64,000 bases of DNA. Origin: Mycobacterium sp. 852002-10029_SCH5224772. GTDB lineage: Bacteria > Actinomycetota > Actinomycetes > Mycobacteriales > Mycobacteriaceae. Made by a program: the position numbers and the translations under genes. The stretch's first letter is position 1. Each line of letters starts with the position of its first letter. The notes below the pieces were generated by a model that made no database searches, was not told the DNA's origin, and was given only the letters and a program-made list of their open reading frames with translations. The stretch spans positions 62,001 to 126,000 of the forward strand of contig NZ_LZHT01000110.1 in the NCBI RefSeq assembly GCF_001667315.1, read 5' to 3'. Below are positions 38,089 through 47,308 of the stretch, in pieces.

Positions 38089-38718
38089 ATGCACCTGACC
38101 CTTCACCTGAACGTTCTGCGCGGCCGTTGCAGCGGCCCCGATGAGGTCGCACCCGGAGGTGCGGGCTAAAACCCCTTCGGTCTTGTCTCGATGGGCTGTG
38201 CCCCGGGCGGAGATGACCCTGTAGGGATGTCCGTGCAGCTCTGAACGGTGGCCTGGAACCGGTCGCGACAAGTCGTAAAACGATATGACAATACCCGCCT
38301 GACATGCCAACTTCGTCAAGTCTAACCGTCGCCCCGCGGGGTCGTAAATTTCGTTATCGCCGCTGATCGACGATATCGTCACGCCGCTGTTTGGGCCCGT
38401 GATTCACGCCACGGCGAGGCCTCTCTCGGGCGCTTCGGGGGCTGGCGATGCCGACCGCAAGAAATTTGCTGACGCCGCTTTCCGACTTGGCTGTGACGCG
38501 CTACGGACAGTGACGTGCCTGCTAAACAGCCCGATCACGGCGCCACATAAGCCCCGCCAGGCCTCAACCGAGTTTGCCGGTTCCCACACCGGCCGCCTGA
38601 GGAGATACTGGACCCGTACTGGTCGCGCCGCATCGCACGCTGGACCGTGGCGCTTATCACGTACGACGCGAGCCGGGCCACCGGCGCGACGATCGACCGC
38701 CTGGCACCCGAGGAGCCC
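38089..38718. other. 630-bp intergenic region upstream of gltB
   Basis: Divergent space between gltB and the ParA-like gene. It should hold the gltBD promoter. AT-richer stretches occur around 38270-38300 and 38340-38365. I see no inverted repeat good enough to name as an operator and no supported gene. Confidence 0.5.
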
Positions 38719-39847
38719 ATGAACGAGCGCGACGAATTCCTGCGGGACCGTCTGCGGCCCGAGCGGGGAACCACCGCGGCGGCACGTCCGTCCGGTCCCC
38801 CTCCGCACGGGGCCCAGCCCTGCGGCGGAGCCGCCGGCCGCCCCGCAATCGGCTCCCGCCGCCCCGGCGTCCTTCCGCCCACCGCCCGCCGTATCGCCGC
38901 AGCAACCGGCCCCTCCGGCGCCGCCGCCCCAGGAGTTGCCCGACCGCGGCTGGCGACGCGTCCTGCGCATCGTCACCTTCGGTGCGATCACCTTGGGCCC
39001 CTCGCCCGCCCAACGGCAAGAGGCTCAATTCGAGGCGGTCATCCAGACCCGCCTGTACGGCAACTGCAAGGTCGGCGTGCTGGGCAAGGGCGGTGTGGGA
39101 AAGACGTCGGTGGCCGCCAGTGTCGGCTCGCTGTTCGCCGAACTCCGCCGGCAAGACCACGTGGTGGCGATCGATGCCGACACCGCCTTCGGGCGGCTCA
39201 GCAGCCGCATCGATCCGGGGTCGACGCGCTCGTTCTGGGAGCTCACCGCCGACAAGAACCTCCGGTCCTTCGATGACGTGGTGGCGCGGCTGGGCCGCAA
39301 TTCCGCGGGCCTGCACGTGCTCGGCGGTGAACCGGCGTCGGGCCCGCGCCGCGTGCTCGATCCCGCGATCTACCGGGAGGCCGCGCTGCGGTTGGACCGC
39401 CATTTCACGATCTCGGTCATCGACTGCGGTTCGACGATGGATGCCCCCCTCACCCAGGAAGTCCTGCGCGATCTCGACGCGTTGATCGTGGTGTCCTCGC
39501 CCTGGGCCGACGGCGCGTCCGCCGCCGCGCGAACCATGGAGTGGCTGACGGATCAGGGCCTGACGACGCTGCTGCAGCACAGCATCGTGGTGCTCAACGA
39601 TTCCGACGGTCATGCCGACAAACGCACCCGGGCGTTGCTGGCCCGCGAGTTCACCGATCACGGGCGGCCGGTCATCGAGGTGCCGTTCGACCCGCACCTG
39701 CGTCCCGGCGGCGTGATCGACGTGAGCCGCGAAATGGCACCGGCCACGCGACGCAAGTTCCTCGAGATCACGGCGACGATCGCCGGCTATTTCGCGGCAC
39801 GCACCGACCGGTCGGGCGACCGAGGGCCGAAGGGCCAACTGAACTAG
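38719..39847 (+). pseudogene. ParA/MinD-like ATPase with an apparent N-terminal frameshift (Rv3860-like)
   Basis: The ATPase domain is read from about 38936 and is intact: canonical GVLGKGGVGKTSVAASVG, DADTAFGRLSSRID, and downstream INVSR-type segments, ending at 39847. Upstream, the natural-looking start is ATG 38719 (MNERDEFLRDRLRPERGTTA, with GAGGAG before it) in a different frame. The ATPase frame is open back to 38723 and reads a Pro/Ala-rich linker (PPAAPQSAPAAPASFRPPPA) but lacks ATG or GTG. Joining them needs a one-base change around 38780-38820, where there is a run of five C. Either a frameshift or a sequencing error; a TTG start at 38936 would give a shorter 303-residue product. 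Confidence 0.7.
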
Positions 39848-40722
39848 GCCTTCTCGGCAGCGTTCCCGGTTCGCGCCGACGGGTCGGCGATCGCCTCGAT
39901 CTTGGCCACGCGCGCGCCGCGGATGGTCAACACGATGACGGCGAACAGGCGGCGGTCGCTGAAGGCCAGCAGGACCGGTGCGCCGGCGGGACCGCTGACC
40001 AGGGTCACGTCCGGCCACAAGTAGCGCAGCAGGTTGGTGGCCACCGCTTCTGGCCCGTGGTTGACCTGTGGCGGCGGCGCGGGGTCGGCGAGAATCGTGC
40101 CCACTCCCCAGACCGTCGGATCCAGGACGGCGGCCAGCCCGGCGAGGTCACCGTTGGCGCACGCGGTGATGAATTTCTCCGTGACGAGCTGGTGTTCGGC
40201 CGCGGCCACCGAATTGACCTTCGGTTGCGCCGCAACGAATTTCGCCCGCGCGCGCCGCGCCAGCTGGCGGCAGGTGCCGACCGGACGGCCCACGGTTTCC
40301 GAGATCGAGTCAAAGGGCACGCCGAAGACGTCGTGCAGCACGAAGGTGACCCGCTCTCCGGGGCTGAGCCTGCGCAGCACCTCCAGCAGCGCGGTGCGGA
40401 TCTCGTCGTCGAGGGTGATCCGGTCGGCCGGGTCGGTGCGGCGTGGTGCGGGCTGCTCCCCGATGTCGCCGGGGCGTTCGTAGCGGGCGCGGGCCGAGCG
40501 CACCTGGTCGAGGCAGAGCCGGCTGGCCACCACCGTCAGCCAGCCCCGGACATCCTCGATCCCGCTGACTTCGGCGCGTGAGAGCCGCAGGAACGCTTCC
40601 TGCGCAACGTCTTCCGCCTCGCCGATGTCTCCCAGCATCTGGTAGGCGAGGTTGACCAGATACGCGCGGTGACGCCGCCAGGCCTGCGCGACCTGGTCGC
40701 TCGCTGACTGCGACTGGTTCAT
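39844..40722 (-). CDS. ECF-type RNA polymerase sigma factor with C-terminal SnoaL-like domain
   Basis: 292-residue sigma factor. Region 2 is QVAQAWRRHRAYLVNLAYQMLGDIGEAEDVAQEAFLRL. Region 4 is ALLEVLRRLSPGERVTFVLHDVFG with helix-turn-helix SISETVGRPVGTCRQLARR. A SnoaL-like domain occupies the last 110 residues, the arrangement of ECF41/SigJ-type factors, where it modulates activity instead of an anti-sigma factor. The DGGG motif typical of ECF41 is not evident. It is divergent from an NmrA-type gene, a plausible target. It occupies the ESX-1 position of H37Rv. Confidence 0.9.
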   Translation of the reverse strand: MNQSQSASDQVAQAWRRHRAYLVNLAYQMLGDIGEAEDVAQEAFLRLSRAEVSGIEDVRGWLTVVASRLCLDQVRSARARYERPGDIGEQPAPRRTDPADRITLDDEIRTALLEVLRRLSPGERVTFVLHDVFGVPFDSISETVGRPVGTCRQLARRARAKFVAAQPKVNSVAAAEHQLVTEKFITACANGDLAGLAAVLDPTVWGVGTILADPAPPPQVNHGPEAVATNLLRYLWPDVTLVSGPAGAPVLLAFSDRRLFAVIVLTIRGARVAKIEAIADPSARTGNAAEKA

Positions 40723-40833
40723 GACTCTTCGACGATCTGCTGCCGCAAAAAGTTACGCGTTCTCCGGTGTAACTTTCCCACCTTTTGCCCCGTCCTTGCA
40801 GCAGTGCAGAAATATCACGAAAGGAACCATCCC

Positions 40834-41682
40834 ATGACAATTGTCGTCACCGGGGCGACCGGCAACGTCGGGCGCCCGCTCGTCACCGACCTGCTCGCCG
40901 CGGGAGCACAAGTGCGCGTGGTCACCCGGCAACCGGGACCGGCCGGATTTCCCCCAGAGGTCGAGGTGCTCGACTCGGCCACCGAGGCGCTGTCGGGCGC
41001 GTCGGCGGTCTTCCTGAACTCCCGCGCGCTGGGCGGCCAACTCGACGACGTGGTCGCCGAATGCCGGCGCGCTGGCATCTCCAAGCTGGTCGCGTTGTCG
41101 GCGATCAATGCCGACGACGACGACTCCCGGCAACCGTCCCGCTTTCGCGGCGACCGCAACAGGGAGGTCGAGCAACTCGCCGTCGGCTCCGGCCTCGCCT
41201 GGGTGAGCCTGCGGCCCACCGTGTTCGCGACGAATTTCGCCGGCATGTGGTCCCCGCAGCTTCGCGCCGGCGACGTGGTTGCGGGGCCATACGCCGCCGC
41301 GTCGACGGCGCCGATCGTCGAGACAGACATCGCCGGTGTTGCCGCCCACGCGTTGCTGACCGATGATCTTGTCGGACAGCGGATCCCGCTGACCGGTCCG
41401 CAGGCGCTCACCAACTCAGAGCTGGTGGACGTCATCGGCACCATTCTAGGACGGCCGCTGCAGTACCTCGAAGTTCCCGCAGACGCTGTGCGGCAACGGT
41501 TTCTGGGTTTGGGGTTCAGCGCCGGATTCGCCGACGCCTACCTGGCGATGCTCGCCGAATCGCTCGACAAACCCGCAATGGTCACCCACGACGTCGAGAA
41601 GATCCTCGGCCGGCCGGCACTTCCGTTCGCCCACTGGGTCGCCGAGCACCGCGGCGTCTTCACCGAGGAGAAGGGAACCTGA
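40834..41682 (+). CDS. NmrA-like NAD(P)-binding protein
   Basis: 282-residue atypical short-chain dehydrogenase/NmrA protein. It starts MTIVVTGATGNVGRPLVTDL with the GxxGxxG nucleotide motif. It continues VVTRQPGPAG and the ISKLVALSAINADDDD region in place of a classical Tyr-Lys catalytic pair. AAGGAA lies 8 bp upstream. It could act as a redox sensor or a quinone/NADPH reductase. It is divergent from the ECF sigma gene by 111 bp and followed after 1 bp by a DUF385-type gene. Confidence 0.88.
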   Translation: MTIVVTGATGNVGRPLVTDLLAAGAQVRVVTRQPGPAGFPPEVEVLDSATEALSGASAVFLNSRALGGQLDDVVAECRRAGISKLVALSAINADDDDSRQPSRFRGDRNREVEQLAVGSGLAWVSLRPTVFATNFAGMWSPQLRAGDVVAGPYAAASTAPIVETDIAGVAAHALLTDDLVGQRIPLTGPQALTNSELVDVIGTILGRPLQYLEVPADAVRQRFLGLGFSAGFADAYLAMLAESLDKPAMVTHDVEKILGRPALPFAHWVAEHRGVFTEEKGT

Positions 41683-41683
41683 C

Positions 41684-42124
41684 ATGACCGCACCGCGTCC
41701 CCCGCGCTACCTCAAGCCCATGAACAAGTTCATGATGGCGGTCCAACGGCTGGGCATTCCGACCGGCCCGGCCATGGTGCTCACCGTGCCCGGACGCAAG
41801 TCCGGTCAGCCCCGCAGCACGCCGATGACGCCGTTCGACTTCCGGGGCGGCCTGTATGTGGTGGCCGGATATCCCGGCGCCGACTGGGCGGCCAACGCCC
41901 GGGCGGCGGGCGCCGGCACGCTGCGCCGCGGCCGACGGTCACGCCGCGTCCGGATCGTCGAACTATCTGCCGGCGAGGCGCGGCCGGTGCTGCGGGAGTT
42001 CCCCGCCAAGGTCCCGGTCGGCGTGGCGTTCGCGAAACGCTCCGGAATGGTGCGCGACGGCACGGCCGACGAATTCGAAGCGCTGGCAGGCACTCTCGCC
42101 GTCTTCCGCTTCGAGCCGACGTGA
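41684..42124 (+). CDS. Deazaflavin (F420)-dependent nitroreductase-family protein
   Basis: 146-residue protein of the Ddn/DUF385 split beta-barrel family. It has the characteristic VLTVPGRKSGQPRSTPMTPF and YVVAGYPGADWAANARAAG motifs that contact F420. Family members reduce quinones or activate nitroimidazoles using F420H2. It is translated immediately after the NmrA-like gene, and both may belong to the regulon of the divergent ECF sigma factor. Ends 9 bp from the convergent eccA2 end. Confidence 0.88.
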   Translation: MTAPRPPRYLKPMNKFMMAVQRLGIPTGPAMVLTVPGRKSGQPRSTPMTPFDFRGGLYVVAGYPGADWAANARAAGAGTLRRGRRSRRVRIVELSAGEARPVLREFPAKVPVGVAFAKRSGMVRDGTADEFEALAGTLAVFRFEPT

Positions 42125-42133
42125 TCGGCCGAG

Positions 42134-43984
42134 TCACCAGACGATGGCGGCCATGTCGCGGTTGTCCGAACACACGCTGCGCACGGCCGCCTCGATGTCG
42201 GCCGCGGAGATGATCTGAAGATCCTCGACCGTCACCGGTTGGCCTGCACGCTTTTGCGCGACCACGCGAGTGTCGCGAAAGCCCTCGGCACGTTCGACCA
42301 CATTGCGGGCGAACCGACCGTTCTGCATGGCGTCGATGCCGTGGCGCCCACCGGGAGTGGTGTAGTTGCGGATCGTCGTCGCCGCGTCCAGGAACTTCTC
42401 GCGTGCGGCTTCGTCGAGCAGGCTGGCGCGCGGCGTCGCGTAGCGGTTCGCGATCTCGACGATCTCGGCCGGCGAGTAGGACTCAAAACGCAGCTTGCGG
42501 TTGAACCGGCCGGCCAAACCCGGGTTCACGGTGAGGAATTGGTCCACCTGATCTTCATAACCCGCCCCGATGAAGCAGAAGTCGAATCTGTGCGCTTCCA
42601 ACGCGACGAGGAGCTGGTTGACGGCCTCCATGCCGATCATGTCAGGCGTGCCGTCCTGATGGCGCTCGATCAGGGAGTAAAACTCGTCCATGAAAATGAT
42701 TTGGCCGAGCGACTTTTCGATCAGTTCGTTGGTCTTGGGTCCCGACTCCCCGATGAAGTGGCCGCAGAAATCCGAACGGCGCACCTCCCGGATCTCGGGG
42801 TGGCGCACGATCCCCATGCCGGCATAGATCTTGCCCAGCGCTTCGGCGGTGGTCGTCTTACCGGTGCCCGGCGGCCCGACCAGCAGCATGTGGTTGGTCT
42901 GCCCCTCCACCGGCAGACCATGCTCGAGGCGCATCATCCGTACTTCGAGTTGGTCTTCCAGCGCGGCGACCGCCTGCTTGACGGCGGCCAGCCCCACTTG
43001 CTTCGCCAGCAGCTTGCGTCCCTCGGCCAGCAGCTCGGCCCGCCGGTCGGCGGTGGCGTCGTCGTCGAGTTCGTCGCGACTCTTAGCCGACGAGGCGTCC
43101 CAGCGGTCGGTGCGGCTGTCGATGGTTTCCTCGTCGGTGACCACCAGGTGCAGGTTCGGGTCGGCCAAGGCTTCTTTGGCCGCCGCGGTGAGAACCCCGT
43201 TGATGGTGGCTTTGGACAGCCAGATCTGTGCCTTGTCCTCCTCGCGCAGCTGGCGGTGCACCATCCCGCGCACGTAGGCGAGATCGGCGACGAGCAGCGG
43301 AATGTCGGCCGGGCCGATCGAGGCGGTCAGCACGTCCGCGTCGAAGCGGGACGACGATTGGGTGTGCCCGATGACGTCGACGCGGTCCAGCCAGTCCAGC
43401 GCGACCCGGCCCTGTCCGAGGTGGGCGGCGGCGTGCGCGGCCAATGCGCAAATCGATGCCGTCACAGCCGACATGACGATCGCCTGGGCGGGCAACTCCT
43501 CGGCGGCCGCCAGCAGCACGTCCGGCCAGCGCTGCGTCCGGTACATCAAGAACGTGCGTGCCAGCTGGTGCCACTGGTAGTTGGTCCAGGAGTCCAGCAG
43601 GTCGCGGTTGGCCAGCAGTTTGTCCGCCTCGGCGTACTCCCCGGCGATCGTCAGTGCGGACGACAGGGCCAGCCCGACCTGCGACGCGTCGGTGACGGTG
43701 ATTCCGATGTAGGGGCCGAGCTGGATCTCGGCGGCCAGTGTCTGCCCGATCCGCGTGGTCTCACGGTGCAGCCATTCGCTGGTGGCATAGAGATGCCGCA
43801 ACGACGCCAGGTCGCCGTCACCGCACGCGATGCGCCCCAGCCACGCATCGGCCATCGACGCGTCGGCGTCGGTGGCGGCAACGAACTCCGGCAACGCAGC
43901 AGCCCGGCCCTGCCGGCTCTTGATCCCCATGGCCCGGTCGAAATGCCTTCGGGCCGTTTGTAAATCACCCATCACATCCCCCAT
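42134..43984 (-). CDS. eccA2: ESX-2 AAA+ ATPase EccA2
   Basis: 616-residue cytosolic ATPase of the type VII system. The N-terminal 300 residues are TPR-like helices. The CbbX-type AAA+ domain has Walker A GPPGTGKTT near residues 369-377, Walker B IIFMDEF near 428-434, and an Arg-finger region ending GLAGRFNRKLRF. Very close to Rv3884c, including the terminal NRDMAAIVW. ATG 43984 is preferred to match the related N-terminus; ATG 43972 is the next option. It normally helps release substrates from EspG. Confidence 0.95.
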   Translation of the reverse strand: MGDVMGDLQTARRHFDRAMGIKSRQGRAAALPEFVAATDADASMADAWLGRIACGDGDLASLRHLYATSEWLHRETTRIGQTLAAEIQLGPYIGITVTDASQVGLALSSALTIAGEYAEADKLLANRDLLDSWTNYQWHQLARTFLMYRTQRWPDVLLAAAEELPAQAIVMSAVTASICALAAHAAAHLGQGRVALDWLDRVDVIGHTQSSSRFDADVLTASIGPADIPLLVADLAYVRGMVHRQLREEDKAQIWLSKATINGVLTAAAKEALADPNLHLVVTDEETIDSRTDRWDASSAKSRDELDDDATADRRAELLAEGRKLLAKQVGLAAVKQAVAALEDQLEVRMMRLEHGLPVEGQTNHMLLVGPPGTGKTTTAEALGKIYAGMGIVRHPEIREVRRSDFCGHFIGESGPKTNELIEKSLGQIIFMDEFYSLIERHQDGTPDMIGMEAVNQLLVALEAHRFDFCFIGAGYEDQVDQFLTVNPGLAGRFNRKLRFESYSPAEIVEIANRYATPRASLLDEAAREKFLDAATTIRNYTTPGGRHGIDAMQNGRFARNVVERAEGFRDTRVVAQKRAGQPVTVEDLQIISAADIEAAVRSVCSDNRDMAAIVW

Positions 43985-44096
43985 CACGAGCGCCGCGGCT
44001 GTGACCATCGGGGTTGCGCGCGGCCACCCTTGGCCGGACCGAGCTGCCGCCACGTGCGCTCATCGAACTGTGCCTCAAACCCGCGTTACCGAACTT

Positions 44097-45719
44097 CTAC
44101 GTGCCGACCGACATGCTGACCGGATCCAGGCTGACGTAGCGGTTCTCGGCGCGGAACATGTCCATCTCGGCGAGCCAATTCTTCCCCGCCGCACTGACAT
44201 TGACCACCGCTGGGCCAACTTGCTCGATGATTACCTCGAAGCCGTGGCGCTGTCCCTCGGAGAGCCGGGCGCCCGCGGGTGCGATGGTGATCACGGTCGC
44301 CGGCCGCGGCGTGGGCGAAATCGCCGCGTCCCGAATATCGGGGACCCCGCCGTCGGGTGCCCCATTGCTGTCCCTGCCTCGGCGCGCGGCGTATTCCACG
44401 ACGCTGACGGTAGTGCGCGGCGCCGGGCGCGAGCCGTTGACGACGCTGATCTCGGGCATTCGCACGCTGACCCAGCGCGACATGTCTCGGGTGTGCACGC
44501 AGACTCGTTCCCCGGCCCCGGCGGTGCGGATCACGATCCGCTTGGCGATGGGGTCGTCGGCGGCGACGAAGACGCGCGACAGTTCCCCCGCGTCGGTGAC
44601 CGGCACCAGCAGCCGATCGCCGTTGCTGAGTTTGCCGATCAGCACACCCGAGGGACCGATCTCGGTGACCAACTCCGCGGGCAACGGGCTGCGCCGCATG
44701 CCGCGCAGGTGTGGTCGGGGGCCACACATGTTGGCCGACGCCGCCGCGGCCTGCTCGCCGTTGAGCCGGCGCAAGATCACGCTGGGCGGCGTGAGCGCGG
44801 GCGTCGGTGTGCGCACGGTGATCGTCGCGGTGCACTGCGCGTCCGGATACACCGTCACGTTTTGGATGACCTCGTCGGCGCGCAGCGTCCACGCCTGAGA
44901 CAGGTTGCGCGACGTGATCGCCTCCGGCGGATACGCATAGGTGGTCTGCCAGCCCGCTTCCCCGCGGATGGCTTTCCATCGCTGCGCGGGTCCCGACACA
45001 GCGTCCCAGCCGAGCCGGCGATCGAGTTCGACCAAATCGGTGGCGGTGGCCACCTTGGCCCGCAGGCCTTCGCAGCGCAGTAGGCCCGCGATGCGCTGGG
45101 CCACCGAAATCGCCGCTGCGCCAACAGTCGTGCGCCAAACCAGGGTGTGGGCGTTGTCGATCACCGCCAACCGCATGATCAGCCACGTCTCGCGGCGGCC
45201 GGCGTACGGCGGGGTGCCGATCTCGGAGTCGTAGACGCGCGGGTAGTCCCCGACGGTTCCGTGCCGAGAACCGATGCTGACGACGCTGATCGAGTCGAGT
45301 TGCAGACCGAGCGCCTGGCGGAGCATCGGCACTAATTCGACGACGTCGAGCACGTTGGCGGTCTCGACAGTCACCGAGCCGGTGACCATGGTGGCTTGAT
45401 GCGCTCGGCCCAGCAGTTGCACCGCGACCACGGCGACCCCGTCTTGCACGCGCACGCCGCCACCGGATCGGTTGTTGGCCACGGTGATCGGAGTCGCCCA
45501 GTCGATCGGACGCCGGCCGCGTCGCCACAGCACCGCCCACGACCACGCCGGCTGGCCCCACCAGCGCACGAACACCAGCGCCACGCCCACCACCACGGCG
45601 ACCGCGGCACCGATGTAGCCGGCCAGCAGCCAGCTCGCGAGCGCGAGCACGAACACCACCCACACCCCGACCACCCGGCGATTGCTGCCGCGGCTGAACC
45701 CGGTGAGGTTGGGCCTCAT
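44097..45719 (-). CDS. eccE2: ESX-2 membrane complex protein EccE2
   Basis: 540-residue protein with two N-terminal transmembrane helices (GVWVVFVLALASWLLAGYIG and AAVAVVVGVALVFVRWW). A long extracytoplasmic/soluble domain follows. In the ESX-3/ESX-5 structures EccE sits at the rim of the complex. It overlaps the mycP2 stop by 4 bp. Length is close to the 537 residues I recall for Rv3885c. Nothing suggests damage. Confidence 0.92.
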   Translation of the reverse strand: MRPNLTGFSRGSNRRVVGVWVVFVLALASWLLAGYIGAAVAVVVGVALVFVRWWGQPAWSWAVLWRRGRRPIDWATPITVANNRSGGGVRVQDGVAVVAVQLLGRAHQATMVTGSVTVETANVLDVVELVPMLRQALGLQLDSISVVSIGSRHGTVGDYPRVYDSEIGTPPYAGRRETWLIMRLAVIDNAHTLVWRTTVGAAAISVAQRIAGLLRCEGLRAKVATATDLVELDRRLGWDAVSGPAQRWKAIRGEAGWQTTYAYPPEAITSRNLSQAWTLRADEVIQNVTVYPDAQCTATITVRTPTPALTPPSVILRRLNGEQAAAASANMCGPRPHLRGMRRSPLPAELVTEIGPSGVLIGKLSNGDRLLVPVTDAGELSRVFVAADDPIAKRIVIRTAGAGERVCVHTRDMSRWVSVRMPEISVVNGSRPAPRTTVSVVEYAARRGRDSNGAPDGGVPDIRDAAISPTPRPATVITIAPAGARLSEGQRHGFEVIIEQVGPAVVNVSAAGKNWLAEMDMFRAENRYVSLDPVSMSVGT

Positions 45720-47308
45720 CGGGCCCTCCGCAAGCGCGCGGCGATCGCGAGCAACAGCACACCGGCGGCCACGATTCCCAGGAAGCCGATGGCGATGTTG
45801 CGCGCCCGGTGATCCGGCGGTGGGGGCGGCGCTGCCGGGGTGATGACCCGGCTTTGTGCGCCCGGAGACATCCGGTCACCCGGCGGGATGTTGAAGGTCA
45901 ACGCGGCGACCGGGTCCACCAGTCCGTAGCCGACCTTGTTGTCGACTCCTGCGGGCGGATTGTGGGCCGACTGGATGATCCGGTTGATCACTTGGTGCGC
46001 ACTGAGATCGGGGTATTTCGCGCGCACCAATGCCGCGACGCCGCTGACGTATGCCGCCGAGAAGCTGGTTCCCCAGAACGGCATGTTCTTCTCGCCCGGC
46101 CTCGACGGTGGGTAGGCGTTGACCGGTCCGCCGCCCTGGGGCGAAAGTCCCATGATGTGGGTCCCCGGCGCGGCAACCCCGACCCAGGGGCCCGACATGC
46201 TCTTGTCCAGCGCGGCGCCGCTGGCATCGACGGCACCCACCGACAGGACGTAATCGGAAAACCACGACGGCGCCGAAACGACCTTGACCTGATGCCAGTC
46301 CCGTGGATCCGACGGATCCAGTGGGTCATACATCGGGTTGTTGTTGCAGCCGGCTTCCCCATCGTTGCCGGCGGCCGCCACGACCACCGCGTCCTTCGCG
46401 GTGGCCGCGTACCACAGCGCCGCACCCAGCGCCCGCTGATCGGCAGGGGCCGCCGCGGGCAGGCAGGCGGTGACCGAAATGTTGATCACCTTCGCGCCCA
46501 TGTTCGCGGCGTGAACCACCGCGCGCGCAACCGAATTCAGCGTGCCGGCCTTGACCTTCTCGTCGGAGTTGGGGTCCCCCGGCGGCGGGTTGACCGGTTC
46601 GAAGGCCCGGGAGGACTGCCGGATCGAGATGATGGTCGCGTGCGGGGCCACACCGACGACCCCGTCGGGCGCTCCCGGGGGAAGCGGCGGCACCGCGGGT
46701 TCTTCCTCGGTCTGCGGATCGGGTGGCCCATTCGATGCGGCGGTGGCGCCACCCCCCTCCGGCGGCGCCATCGGGGGCGGAACCTCGACCGGTGGCGGAG
46801 GCGCCCCGGCGACCGGTGGCGGCCCGGCCGGCGGCGGGAACGCAGGTGTGGCCGGCATGGGCCGCGGCATCGGCAAAATCCCTTGGGGCGCAGCGCCGAT
46901 GATCGAGCTGACGATGGTTCCGTGGGCGTCGCAGTCCGTCAGGCCGTCCTCACCCATGATGTAGTCGCCGCCGGGCACCGCCGGTAGCCGCGGGTTCGGC
47001 GTCACCCCGGTGTCGATGACCGCGACGGGCACACCGTTGCCGGTGCTGTATTGCCACGCCTTGGCGATGTTGAGCAGGTTGAACCCCGGAGCCATCTGCG
47101 CCACGTCGGGGTTTCGCACGGTGATCGGCGACGAGCAGCTGTTGGCGCGGCGCATCGGCTGATCGGGCCGCGGCGGGCCGTCCGGTGGCACCATCCCCGG
47201 ATCCACCGATGGCGGTGTGATCGCTTGTGCTGCGGGGATATTGGCGGATAGTGCGACCAGGGTCAGGGCGGCCGTCAGCGCCGCAGCGGTTCTCAGTGGC
47301 GAATCCAC
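45716..47308 (-). CDS. mycP2: ESX-2 mycosin, subtilisin-like protease MycP2
   Basis: 530-residue membrane-anchored serine protease. GTG 47308 gives a signal peptide (TAAALTAALTLVALSANIPAAQA) and overlaps the eccD2 stop by 16 bp. The catalytic triad is present: Asp in VAVIDTGV (about 97), His in DCDAHGTIV (about 129) and Ser in WGTSFSAAYVSG (about 414). A Pro-rich loop of about 80 residues follows the His region. It ends in a transmembrane helix (IAIGFLGIVAAGVLLLAIAA). Mycosins stabilise the ESX membrane complex. Corresponds to Rv3886c. Confidence 0.95.
   Translation of the reverse strand: MDSPLRTAAALTAALTLVALSANIPAAQAITPPSVDPGMVPPDGPPRPDQPMRRANSCSSPITVRNPDVAQMAPGFNLLNIAKAWQYSTGNGVPVAVIDTGVTPNPRLPAVPGGDYIMGEDGLTDCDAHGTIVSSIIGAAPQGILPMPRPMPATPAFPPPAGPPPVAGAPPPPVEVPPPMAPPEGGGATAASNGPPDPQTEEEPAVPPLPPGAPDGVVGVAPHATIISIRQSSRAFEPVNPPPGDPNSDEKVKAGTLNSVARAVVHAANMGAKVINISVTACLPAAAPADQRALGAALWYAATAKDAVVVAAAGNDGEAGCNNNPMYDPLDPSDPRDWHQVKVVSAPSWFSDYVLSVGAVDASGAALDKSMSGPWVGVAAPGTHIMGLSPQGGGPVNAYPPSRPGEKNMPFWGTSFSAAYVSGVAALVRAKYPDLSAHQVINRIIQSAHNPPAGVDNKVGYGLVDPVAALTFNIPPGDRMSPGAQSRVITPAAPPPPPDHRARNIAIGFLGIVAAGVLLLAIAARLRRAR

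Noticed and set aside
38089..38382. 98-codon N-terminal extension of gltB
   Set aside because: It would place the glutaminase Cys more than 100 residues in, and does not fit the known maturation of GltB.
42239..43963. 574-codon plus-strand frame over eccA2
   Set aside because: Antisense to eccA2, which has full AAA+ motifs; composition is a shadow.
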